From JADJPG01 sp964491875 (GTDB taxonomy: Bacteria; Verrucomicrobiota; Verrucomicrobiia; Limisphaerales; JADJPG01): a stretch of DNA of 64,000 bases. The notes under the pieces were generated by a model, which made no database searches, was not told the DNA's origin, and worked only from the letters and a program-made list of their open reading frames with translations. The position numbers were made by a program, and so were the translations under genes. This document shows, piece after piece, positions 51,231 through 59,583 of this stretch (positions are counted from its first letter, which is position 1; each line of letters opens with the position of its first letter). The DNA is taken from NCBI GenBank assembly GCA_964491875.1, contig CAZBIC010000010.1, positions 1 to 64,000 of the forward strand, in the 5' to 3' direction.

Positions 51231-54200
51231 TCACTCCTCCGATTTCAGCATGCGATAGAAGCAAGCCGTTCCCGCAGGGGGCTTAAGGTCGATAAATTCG
51301 TAGCAGCCATTGCCCAGCTCCCTCGCGGTTCCGACAAACTCCCAGACCTTCAGATTCGCCGACCGCTCCACCCGGCAAATCGTCCCCGCTGGCGCAAAGC
51401 CAGTCACACACGTTCTGCCAGCAGGCATCAACGTCACAGAGGCCACGCCGACCGAGTCTGGCTGGACCAGCTCGAACAGCGACTGAATCTTCAATCCCGT
51501 ATCCGGCAAACCGCTTCCTTCGCCCGACACGAAATCAACCCTGTCGCCTGACGCAAGCATCAGGACGTTCGAGTAACTCGCACTGGAATTCGGTTCCACC
51601 AGTCGGTTGAACAATTCCACACCGTTCCGCAGCACGTGGAAATCCGAGTCCGCAGAGCGCGTGCCGTCGTAGAGCGAACGCACCTCGGTCTTCAGTCGAT
51701 ACAAGCCACCAGCTCCCGCCGGGACCGTAAAGCGAATGACACCGTAGCCCGGCGCCAAGCCGTCCGGATTGGCGCCAAAATACACCGTCCCGGCCGGGGC
51801 ACGGAACTGGTAGGAGACAGCCTCGCCGGGCCCGACCACTTGGGCGACGAATGGTTTCGCGTTGTTGTAGAACCAGACTTCGATCGGCACACCGTTCTCT
51901 GCGCCGAACCTCCGCGTCGTGTTCAGCCGCTCGAACGAACCCGCCAGACTTCCGCTGATTCGCCCGTAGCTCCAGGGCCCGTTCGGATTCGCGTTCAGCC
52001 CGAAGTCATCCGCCAGATTGAAAACGTAGTTCGTCGCTGGCGGCGGATTACTGATGCACTTGTCGGAACCGAAACGATTGTAGAGCGCTTGAATCTCCGT
52101 CCCGGTCAGAGCCCGCGAATACAGCGCCCATTCGTCCACCATCCCGTGAAACGGAAAGTGATGGAATGTCCCGCCTGAGTTCCCGATGCCGACGGCTGGC
52201 TCCGAGCGCGGATCAAGGTCACGCAAAGGACGGAGCGTGGTATTCGTCTGACCGACGAGCGTTCCATTGATGTAGAGACCCATATTGCCCGTGGCTCCGT
52301 CCAGGACCGCCGCCACATGCATCCAACCTCCAGTCGTCACCGGGCCCGACGACTGCACGAAGGCAAAGTTGTTCTCCACCGTGTTGATCCCCCAGTGAAG
52401 TTTCCCGGAGGGCTGGATGGACATATGATACGGATCCAATCCCGGTCGATTGTCGCCGCGGATAAAGATGATTCCCGGCGCGTAGGACAACACATTGATC
52501 CAGCCTTCGAAGGACAACGAGTCGGTGAGCTTGAACGCGTCCGAATCCGGGATGTTCACTCGCGCACGGCTCAAATCGAACGTGAACGCCTGGTCCGAGA
52601 CTCCAGGCGAGAACGTCGTGCCGTAAAGCAATTCGCCGTGGTGCACTCCGGTCACATCTTTGGCGTCACCATCTCCACGCCACCACGCAACGAGCCCGCG
52701 CGGAAAGCAGTTCGTCGACGGGACTGTCTCCACTTTCACCGTGGCCACGGAACTCACCACCGAACCGCCGCTTGCCGAAACAAGCACGGTGTAATCGCCC
52801 GCATCCGAAAGCCTCGCGCTCTCGAGGTGCAATGTGGCGTTGATTTGGCCCGCGAGCGCAACGCCGTCCTTCCGCCACTGATAACCAACCGGCGACGGCC
52901 GGTAGCGAACCGTATATTCCCACACGGACGCCGGCGAAGCCCCGGTTTCCTCGTTCATCACGATCTCGACACTCGTCGCGCTGCCCGGCCCGTAGGGAAT
53001 CACATGCCGCTCATAGCCCGTGGCGGTCGTCGCGAAGATCACCTCGCCCTCGTAGTAAACGCGGATGGAATCCGGCAGCGTGTAGGCGTCGACATCCAGC
53101 AGCAACTCACCGGAACGCGCTCCCGTTTCAAACACGAAACGCTCCGAGCCAGGAGCGATCGAGCTTTGAAAGACCGTTGCGGCATCGCCGGGCACACAGC
53201 CTCGGGCGCCAACCGCCAGCGTCACTGACTCGCCTTCCGTGACCGTCGCACTCTGCGGCTGTTCGACAATCACCGGCGGGCAAGGCAGCTCGAACGTCGT
53301 ATAGAGCGCGGTGGAATCCAGCGACGCAGGATAATCCGAACCCGCGCACACGAGCATGCCTTGCCCGGTCCATATCCCGTGGTCTGGTCGCCAGAACATC
53401 CGTTGACGCGGCGCATTGCTCTGCGTCGTAGGCGTCCACAGGCGGGTCGCCGGATTGTAGCGCGCACCCGTGTCGAGCAACGCGCTGTTGTAATCTCCGC
53501 CCCAGACAATCATCTCGCTGCCGGTCCAGACCGCAGCGTGCAACGCTCGGGCTTGCGGCGCGCCATTCGAGGACACGCCGCTCCAAGTGTCCGAACCCGG
53601 ATGATAACTCGCACCATCATTCAGGCGCGCATCCGACGGAAGCTCCCGCCCACCCCAGACAATCATTCGCTCACCAGTCCAGACCGCTGTATGGCCCGTG
53701 CGCGAACCCGGCGCGCCGCGCGCCGGCAACGGCGTCCATACATCGGTGAACGGATTGTAGCGCGCGCCGTCACCGTACGAGAGCCAGCCCGGCTTCGTGG
53801 CATCGACTCCACCGCAGACAATCATCTCGCTTCCCGTCCAGACCGCCGTTGGCTCCATACGCGGCGCCAGACCGCTGTTGCCAATCGGCCGCCAGCTATC
53901 GGTCGTCGGATTGTATGCCGCGCCGTCATCCAACATCACTCCACCATCCGTTTCGCCACCCCAGATGATCATTTCTTCGCCCGTCCAAACCGCAGCGCAC
54001 TGCGACCTAGGAGTCGGCGCGTCGTAAGTGGAAATCGCCGTCCAGGTGTCGGTCGCCGGATTATAGCGGGCGCCGTCGTTGAAATGATCGCCCGGAAAGA
54101 AATTCGCCCGGCCACCCCACACGATCATCTCGCTCCCCGTCCAGACAGCCGCGTGGAACCAACGAGCCGCTGGTGCGCCATACGGAGACGTCACCTGCCA

Positions 54201-54449
54201 CGAATTCTCCACCGGCGAATACCGTGCGCCCGTGTTTAGAAATGTGCCGTCAACGCCACCTCCCCACACGATGGCTTCGCTCCCCGTCCAGACGATGGAG
54301 TGCGCCGCGCGCGCGCCCGGAACCGGAGCGCGCGATTGCCAGCCGTCGGCCATCGCGTCGCTCGCTGCGAGCCCAACGAAAAGAACCAGCGCAACAACGA
54401 GAGCAGACAGCGGTTTAACAAGGGTGATTGATTCTTGAGCGCGCAACAT
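51231..54449 (-). CDS. Secreted Kelch / Ig-like / LamG protein
   Basis: About 1072 residues from ATG 54449, chosen because AAGGA lies seven bases upstream and a signal peptide follows (LSALVVALVLFVGLAASDAMA). Residues about 35-385 carry six or seven Kelch repeats with the recurrent AVWTGSEMIVWGG and YNPATDTWT pattern, forming a beta-propeller. An Ig-like part interrupted by a proprotein-convertase P-like beta-sandwich spans about 385-590. A LamG domain spans about 595-800 (LVAWWRGDGDAKD ... MHVAAVLDGATG). A further beta domain comes before the closing ACFYRMLKSEE. It sits inside a glycan-synthesis region, so a surface adhesion or glycan-binding role is a fair guess. Starts at 54485 and 54602 are less likely. 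Confidence 0.87.
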   Translation of the reverse strand: MLRAQESITLVKPLSALVVALVLFVGLAASDAMADGWQSRAPVPGARAAHSIVWTGSEAIVWGGGVDGTFLNTGARYSPVENSWQVTSPYGAPAARWFHAAVWTGSEMIVWGGRANFFPGDHFNDGARYNPATDTWTAISTYDAPTPRSQCAAVWTGEEMIIWGGETDGGVMLDDGAAYNPTTDSWRPIGNSGLAPRMEPTAVWTGSEMIVCGGVDATKPGWLSYGDGARYNPFTDVWTPLPARGAPGSRTGHTAVWTGERMIVWGGRELPSDARLNDGASYHPGSDTWSGVSSNGAPQARALHAAVWTGSEMIVWGGDYNSALLDTGARYNPATRLWTPTTQSNAPRQRMFWRPDHGIWTGQGMLVCAGSDYPASLDSTALYTTFELPCPPVIVEQPQSATVTEGESVTLAVGARGCVPGDAATVFQSSIAPGSERFVFETGARSGELLLDVDAYTLPDSIRVYYEGEVIFATTATGYERHVIPYGPGSATSVEIVMNEETGASPASVWEYTVRYRPSPVGYQWRKDGVALAGQINATLHLESARLSDAGDYTVLVSASGGSVVSSVATVKVETVPSTNCFPRGLVAWWRGDGDAKDVTGVHHGELLYGTTFSPGVSDQAFTFDLSRARVNIPDSDAFKLTDSLSFEGWINVLSYAPGIIFIRGDNRPGLDPYHMSIQPSGKLHWGINTVENNFAFVQSSGPVTTGGWMHVAAVLDGATGNMGLYINGTLVGQTNTTLRPLRDLDPRSEPAVGIGNSGGTFHHFPFHGMVDEWALYSRALTGTEIQALYNRFGSDKCISNPPPATNYVFNLADDFGLNANPNGPWSYGRISGSLAGSFERLNTTRRFGAENGVPIEVWFYNNAKPFVAQVVGPGEAVSYQFRAPAGTVYFGANPDGLAPGYGVIRFTVPAGAGGLYRLKTEVRSLYDGTRSADSDFHVLRNGVELFNRLVEPNSSASYSNVLMLASGDRVDFVSGEGSGLPDTGLKIQSLFELVQPDSVGVASVTLMPAGRTCVTGFAPAGTICRVERSANLKVWEFVGTARELGNGCYEFIDLKPPAGTACFYRMLKSEE

Positions 54450-54580
54450 GGCGATTCCTTCTGTCGAGAATTGAATTGCCGGCATCGTATCAACCGAATC
54501 ACCCGTCGCCAGTTCCAATTCGGTAAATCTTTCCGTGCTTGCCCCCGCCCTGCCCGACTCGCACATTCTCGCGCGACACG

Positions 54581-55588
54581 ATGGCCGAAGCCAGTTATCC
54601 AAAAGTCAGCATCATCATGCCAACGCTCAATGCCGGGGCGTTGCTCGACAATTGCCTCGCCTCCATCGCGTCCCAAAGCTACCCGCGCGAACGCATCGAG
54701 ATCATCCTAGCCGACGCCTTCTCGAAGGACGCGACGCGCGACATCGCGAAGCGTTATGGCGCGATCGTGCTCGATGACACCGGCAAGAACATGGAGGAAG
54801 GCAAACGCCTCGCACTCCAACACGCGACCGGGGATTACATCGTGTTCGTCGACGCGGACAATGAACTGACACACCGCGATTACCTCGAGCTCGCCATCCG
54901 CGCCCTGGAACAAAATCCCCAGGCGCTCGGCGTCGAGAGCTACTACCTGCCGTCCGCGAAGATGAGTTCGTTCTGCCGGTATGTCACCGCGCGACTGCAC
55001 ATCAGCGATCCCATCTGCTGGATCATGACCACGAATCCGCAGCTCGTCGCCCGCGACGGTGAAGTCGAGCGCTGGACCTTGCCCGCCGGTTCCTTCAGCT
55101 ATCCGCTCGGCGCGAATGGCTTTGTCTTCCGTCGCGTCGATCTCGAATCCGTGAAGGCCGGCGATCATTTCCAGGACACTCACGTTGCGCTGCATCTCAT
55201 GCGCGCCGGCAAACGCGAGTGGCTCCGCATTCGCGGACGCGGCGTGCATCACTACTACATCCAGACGCTCTGGGCCTTCGTGCAAAAGCGGCGCCGCGCA
55301 ACCGTCCACTTCCTGCGGGTGCAGGAGGAGATGCCGGTGAACTGGATGAAGGAGAAGCCGCCGGTGCCGACGTGGCTCGCCGGGCTGTATTGCGTGACCG
55401 TCGTCGGACCGCTCTGGCACATCGTGCGGGGCCTGCTGCGCGACGGCGACGCGGCATGGCTCTGGCATCTGCCCGCGAGCTACGGAAGTTTCCTCGGCGC
55501 AGCGTGGGGCGTGTGGACTTACAAGATGAACAAAGGCAACCGCAAGCTCATCGCCGACCTGCAGGTGAAGCAGACTTTGAAGAAATAG
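54581..55588 (+). CDS. Glycosyltransferase family 2
   Basis: A 335-residue GT-A fold enzyme starting at ATG 54581. VSIIMPTLNAGALLDNCLASI opens the nucleotide-binding domain. DAFSKDATRDIA, VFVDADNE (the metal-binding D-x-D), and SFSYPLGANGFVFRR follow, with the C-terminal part hydrophobic (residues about 270-320), suggesting membrane association. It should move a sugar from a nucleotide donor to a lipid-linked or surface glycan. The next gene starts 5 bases downstream, so the set 54581-57002 is probably one transcript. Acceptor unknown. Confidence 0.9.
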   Translation: MAEASYPKVSIIMPTLNAGALLDNCLASIASQSYPRERIEIILADAFSKDATRDIAKRYGAIVLDDTGKNMEEGKRLALQHATGDYIVFVDADNELTHRDYLELAIRALEQNPQALGVESYYLPSAKMSSFCRYVTARLHISDPICWIMTTNPQLVARDGEVERWTLPAGSFSYPLGANGFVFRRVDLESVKAGDHFQDTHVALHLMRAGKREWLRIRGRGVHHYYIQTLWAFVQKRRRATVHFLRVQEEMPVNWMKEKPPVPTWLAGLYCVTVVGPLWHIVRGLLRDGDAAWLWHLPASYGSFLGAAWGVWTYKMNKGNRKLIADLQVKQTLKK

Positions 55589-55592
55589 AACT

Positions 55593-55733
55593 ATGCCTTT
55601 GATCGCTGCACCCTTTATCCAGGCAGAACGAAATCTTAATGAGCAGGCTCATAAACTTTCGATACCTGTTTCCATTTTGCTGACAGCCGCACTGGTTGGC
55701 GTGCTGATTTGGTTCTTTAAGAAACCCCGATAG
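55593..55733 (+). CDS. 46-residue single-pass membrane protein (unknown)
   Basis: A small ORF fitting tightly between two glycosyltransferase genes: it starts 5 bases after the GT2 stop and ends 7 bases before the GT4 start. The peptide has a polar N-terminus (QAERNLNEQAHKLS), one membrane helix at about residues 23-42 (SIPVSILLTAALVGVLIWFF) and the basic end KKPR, so a N-out or hairpin-free single span is expected. The position, composition and spacing argue strongly that it is expressed. No family recognised; it might hold the glycosyltransferases at the membrane. Confidence 0.65.
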   Translation: MPLIAAPFIQAERNLNEQAHKLSIPVSILLTAALVGVLIWFFKKPR

Positions 55734-55739
55734 GCTCGA

Positions 55740-57002
55740 ATGCCAAAACTCCACCTCATCACCAACGGCGTCTTCACCACGAGCATCGCAGGCGGTGACA
55801 TCCATTTCCTAAAGCTCGCCGAGGGCGCGGCACGCGCGGGCTACGATCTGAACTTCTTCGGTGGCCACGCGCTTGCGGAAGTCATCGCCCAGCACAAGCT
55901 CCCCGGCACCGTCACGCTGACCGACGACGCCAAGATGCCGAAGGTGAATCAGGGCGCGCTCGGCGGACAGTTCGCGATGTTCCGCGACATGTATGGCCGC
56001 TACCGCCGCACGCTCGCGCACCTCAGCCTCATCAAGCCGGAAGATTACGTCTATGCCGTGAGCGATTATTGGTTCGACGTGATTCCCGCCGTCCGTTCCG
56101 CCTCGCAGCGCAAGATGATGGTGCTGCACATGGAAGCTCCGCGCCTCAGCCAGATCATCACGCGCAGCCGTCCCGACGTGGACCCAATGCGCCTCGCCTC
56201 GCTGCACTACTGGGCCAGTCAGGAATGGAGTTTGCGGAGGTTCTGCAGGTTCGGGACTTTAACCGTGCCTCCCAAAGGCGGAATTGTCTCCGGCTACGGC
56301 GGCTGTGCCGACTTTAATAGCTACCCCGGCACCACTCCGAAACATATTTTCTACCTCCACCCACTCATGGAGCCGCGTCTGGACAAGCTCGGCGTCCGAC
56401 CGCACGAGCGCACGCTTCTTTCCTACGGTCTCGAAGTCGGCCCCACCGACGCCGTGCCGAAACAGGAACGCATCTACGACGCCGTCTGGATTGGTCGCGT
56501 CCATCGCCAGAAAGGCATCGATGACCTTCTCACCACACTCCAGCACCTTGCCCAGCGCCTGCCGAACTTCCGCGCCATGTTCATCGGCAACGTCCGCGAC
56601 GCGCTCACGCCGGAGATTTCAGCGCGCGGTCTGACCGAGAACGTCGAGTTCTCCGGCTTCGTCACCGAGGAGGAAAAGATACGTCTCTTCAAGGCCAGCC
56701 GCGTCTTCCTCATGCCCAGCAAGCACGAAGGCAGCCCGCGCGTCATTGGAGAAAGCCTCATCGCCGGCACGCCCGTTGTCGCCTACGAGATTCCGAACTA
56801 CCGTCCGCTCTTCGGCGACTTCGTCCGCTACGCGCCACCGTTTGATCTAAAAGCCTTCCAGGACGTCGCCGATCGCGAGATCCTCCGCATGCGCAGCGGC
56901 GAGAACTATCTCGACAAGATGGATCTCGCCCGTTTCAAGCAGGAGAATTCGTGGGAAACCACACAGGCGAAGTTTTTGAAGGCACTTGAGGCGCTACGCT
57001 GA
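55740..57002 (+). CDS. Glycosyltransferase family 4
   Basis: A 420-residue GT-B enzyme. The N-terminal part has GVFTTSIAGGDIHFLKLAEG and the usual glycine-rich loop. The C-terminal GT4 domain holds AVWIGRVHRQKGIDDLLT, NVEFSGFVTEEEKIRLFKASRVFLMPSKHEGSPRVIGESLIAGTPVVAY (the E-x7-E motif lies in KHEGSPRVIGESL). It transfers a hexose or similar unit with a retaining mechanism to a growing surface glycan. Starts 7 bases after the small membrane ORF. Donor and acceptor are unknown. Confidence 0.9.
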   Translation: MPKLHLITNGVFTTSIAGGDIHFLKLAEGAARAGYDLNFFGGHALAEVIAQHKLPGTVTLTDDAKMPKVNQGALGGQFAMFRDMYGRYRRTLAHLSLIKPEDYVYAVSDYWFDVIPAVRSASQRKMMVLHMEAPRLSQIITRSRPDVDPMRLASLHYWASQEWSLRRFCRFGTLTVPPKGGIVSGYGGCADFNSYPGTTPKHIFYLHPLMEPRLDKLGVRPHERTLLSYGLEVGPTDAVPKQERIYDAVWIGRVHRQKGIDDLLTTLQHLAQRLPNFRAMFIGNVRDALTPEISARGLTENVEFSGFVTEEEKIRLFKASRVFLMPSKHEGSPRVIGESLIAGTPVVAYEIPNYRPLFGDFVRYAPPFDLKAFQDVADREILRMRSGENYLDKMDLARFKQENSWETTQAKFLKALEALR

Positions 57003-57036
57003 CCACTGGCCAGAAGCCCGCACCGTCGCGAAGAGG

Positions 57037-58020
57037 TTAATGGTGCACAAAAATAATCCGGCTTCCCTGAGGCTCGAACTTGAAATCCATTCGCCTCAGC
57101 GCCTTTAGCGCCGTAGCAATAGCTTCGTGGCGATCCGGAGGCGCGTAGAACATCAGAAACCCGCCCGCGCCCGCGCCCAGCAGCTTGCCACCGACCGCTC
57201 CCGCCTTGCGCGCCTTCGCATACCAATCATCAATCGCGTCGGTGCTGATACCGCTCGTGAGACTCTTCTTCAGCAACCAGCCCTCGTGAATGATTTCGCC
57301 GAACGCCCCGGCACGGTTCCGCTGCAACTCGCTCTTCATCTGCTCCGCGAGCGTCACCATCTTTCGCATCACCGACTGCTTCTTCTTCTCCGATGCCACG
57401 GCACTCTGCTGATGCCTCAGCACGTCGGACGCGCTGCGCGTGATGCCGGTGTAGAAGACGAGAATGTGGTCCTGAATAGTCCGCAACGTCTCGCGCTTGC
57501 AGAGAATCGGCTCGACGCTCACCGAGTCGTCCTCATTGAAACGGATGTAATTCAGCCCTCCGAACGCCGCCGCGTATTGATCCTGTTTCCCGATCGGCTC
57601 ACCGCAACGCTCGATCTCGATCTCGCACGCCTCCCGCGCGAGCTGTTCCGCGCTGGCGTAACGCTCCGCATACGCATGGAGCGCGTGCAGCAATCCCACC
57701 GTGAATGATGACGAACTGCCCAGCCCGCTGCCACGACCAGGAATGTCCGCGACGGAAGTAATCTCCATGCCGCCGTCAATCTTCAGCAGCTTCATCGCTT
57801 CGCGCACGAGCGGATGCTTGATGCGGTCGACCGTGCCCGCCTCTTCCGTCTTCGAGTAGGAGACTCGAATTTTCTCGTCGAACTTTTTGTTTACGGTGAT
57901 GTAGACGAACTGGTTGATCGCCGTGGAGACCACCGCGCCGCCGAACTTGCGATAGAACACCGGCAGATCCGATCCGCCGCCAACGAAACTCATCCTGAGT
58001 GGGGTTCGACTGATTATCAT
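57037..58020 (-). CDS. hddA: D-glycero-alpha-D-manno-heptose 7-phosphate kinase (HddA-like)
   Basis: A 327-residue GHMP kinase. RTPLRMSFVGGGSDLP at the start is the HddA/sugar-kinase hallmark, with GRGSGLGSSSSFTVGLL as the ATP loop and GKLLGAGAGGFLMFY as the third motif. It should phosphorylate heptose 7-phosphate at C1 on the route to GDP-heptose. The fused nucleotidyltransferase/phosphatase gene lies 12 bases upstream on the same strand, supplying the next two steps. GmhA (isomerase) is not in the window. An assignment as fucokinase-like GHMP kinase is possible but less good, given the partner. Confidence 0.85.
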   Translation of the reverse strand: MIISRTPLRMSFVGGGSDLPVFYRKFGGAVVSTAINQFVYITVNKKFDEKIRVSYSKTEEAGTVDRIKHPLVREAMKLLKIDGGMEITSVADIPGRGSGLGSSSSFTVGLLHALHAYAERYASAEQLAREACEIEIERCGEPIGKQDQYAAAFGGLNYIRFNEDDSVSVEPILCKRETLRTIQDHILVFYTGITRSASDVLRHQQSAVASEKKKQSVMRKMVTLAEQMKSELQRNRAGAFGEIIHEGWLLKKSLTSGISTDAIDDWYAKARKAGAVGGKLLGAGAGGFLMFYAPPDRHEAIATALKALRRMDFKFEPQGSRIIFVHH

Positions 58021-58032
58021 GCGTTCAAGTGT

Positions 58033-59373
58033 CTACCGCCTGTCGGCGCTTTTCGCATCCTGTTCAAGAATCAACTTCACGGCCGCCAGCAAGTCATCGC
58101 AGACGAAGTCCGGTGTAGCCGCCTGCTTTCCATCACCACCGCCCGCGCCCGTGCGCACGAGAATCGACCTCAACCCGGCGTTCTTGGCCGTCTGCATGTC
58201 CGTCATTGTGTCGCCGATCATCCAGCTCTGAGCGAGGTCGATATTCAGGTCCGCTACCGCCCGCTGAATCATGCCAATGCCTGGCTTGCGGCAGTCGCAG
58301 CGAATCTTCAATTCGCGGCGCTCGCCCTCGAAGCCCGATTCCGGATGATGCGGACAGTAGTAAATGCGGTCGAGGAACGCGTGCTCCAGTCCGAGCAGCG
58401 TCTCCATCTTGTTGTGCATGCGCTGGAGTTCCGCCTCATCGCACCAACCCTTCGCGATCACCGGTTGGTTCGTCACCACCACCGTCCGCCACGCGTGATG
58501 GTTCAAGTCATGCACCGCCGCCGCAACTCCCGGCAGCAGTTCCAGACCGTCGGCGCTGCGCAAACAATCGCGGTCATGAACCAGCGTGCCGTCGCGGTCC
58601 AGGAACACCGCGCGCTGCGGCGTCGCCAGCGAACTGCGCGCGATGGTGCCGTTTGCGAACTGCGCACACACGCGGTCGTAGCGCGCCGGCGTCCCGATGT
58701 CCTTGATGAACTCCGGCGAGTTGTAGCCGAGCAGCGTCGCGCCACCGCGCACCATGGCGGGGAAAATGTCTTTGCCGAAGTCGGTGATACGTGAAGTGTG
58801 ATGCGTAACCGCGGAGGCGTGTTTCAGAAGCGCCCCCTTCTCCAGCACGTAGAGCCCGGCGTTCACGAGATTCTGATACCAACGCCCTTGCGGATGCGGA
58901 CGATTGTGAAACGCGAGCACCCGCGAGTTCGCGTCCACTTCGACGAGGTCCGAGTCGAGAGGATGATCATTCGGATGCAGGAGCAACGTGGCGGCCGCCC
59001 TGGCGTTCTCGTGCGCCTTCCAGATGCGGCCCAAGTCTACGTTCACCATCGTGTCGCCGTAGAGCACGACGAAGCGTTCGGCCAGCCACTCACTTCCCGC
59101 GAGCACCGCGCCAGCCGTGCCGAGCGGTTCGCGTTCCGTCAGATAGCGGATGCGCACGCCCCACTTTGATCCGTCGCCGAAATGTTTCTCGATGAGGTCC
59201 GCGCGGTAATGAACGAAGAAGACGAGGTCAGTGAAGCCATGTGCCTTCGCCAGCTCGACCTGATGCTCCAGCAGCGGCTTGCCGGCAATGGGAATCATCG
59301 GCTTCGGCAAGTCGCCGAGACGATCCTTCAAGCGCGTGCCCGCGCCGCCCGCGAGGATGATGGCTTGTTTCAT
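58033..59373 (-). CDS. Fused heptose-1-phosphate guanylyltransferase (HddC-like) and HAD phosphatase (GmhB-like)
   Basis: A 446-residue two-domain enzyme. Residues 1-240 are a sugar nucleotidyltransferase (LAGGAGTRLKDRLGDLPKPMIPIAGKP; GTAGAVLAG; YGDTMVNVD). Residues about 258-440 are a HAD-IIIA phosphatase of the GmhB type (AVFLDRDGTLVHD; VVVTNQP; the zinc-loop YYCPHHPE ... CDCRKP; MIGDTMTDM). With HddA it would turn heptose 1,7-bisphosphate to heptose 1-phosphate and then to the nucleotide sugar. The usual proteins are separate; here they are one chain. GDP rather than ADP is inferred from the HddA partner. The order of domains is the reverse of the reaction order. Confidence 0.88.
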   Translation of the reverse strand: MKQAIILAGGAGTRLKDRLGDLPKPMIPIAGKPLLEHQVELAKAHGFTDLVFFVHYRADLIEKHFGDGSKWGVRIRYLTEREPLGTAGAVLAGSEWLAERFVVLYGDTMVNVDLGRIWKAHENARAAATLLLHPNDHPLDSDLVEVDANSRVLAFHNRPHPQGRWYQNLVNAGLYVLEKGALLKHASAVTHHTSRITDFGKDIFPAMVRGGATLLGYNSPEFIKDIGTPARYDRVCAQFANGTIARSSLATPQRAVFLDRDGTLVHDRDCLRSADGLELLPGVAAAVHDLNHHAWRTVVVTNQPVIAKGWCDEAELQRMHNKMETLLGLEHAFLDRIYYCPHHPESGFEGERRELKIRCDCRKPGIGMIQRAVADLNIDLAQSWMIGDTMTDMQTAKNAGLRSILVRTGAGGGDGKQAATPDFVCDDLLAAVKLILEQDAKSADRR

Positions 59374-59402
59374 GGAGTGAAACGAACACTGAGGATTGGA
59401 CC

Positions 59403-59571
59403 GCCCTCACCCCAACCCTCTCCCCCAGGAGAGGGAGCGCGACGGATGCACGAAGAACAACTCAGACTGCTCGCCGCGCTCGTAAGCATTTCAAACGCGG
59501 CGAGACGCATGCCACCAACCGTCGCAATGAACGCGCACCCTCTCCCTGGGGGAGAGGGCCGGGGTGAGGGC
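59403..59571. mobile_element. Inverted-repeat element, copy A (MITE-like)
   Basis: A 169-base element in the gap between the methyltransferase gene and the nucleotidyltransferase fusion. The left arm (59403-59441) and right arm (59532-59571) are inverses over about 40 bases with only a few differences (GCCCTCACCCC ... GCGCG). Each arm also holds its own CCCTCTCC/GGAGAGGG palindrome. An inner GCCGCG/CGCGGC pair is nested. A second copy lies at 60649-60866. No coding sequence inside. Confidence 0.75.
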
Positions 59572-59583
59572 GAGTCAACTTCC

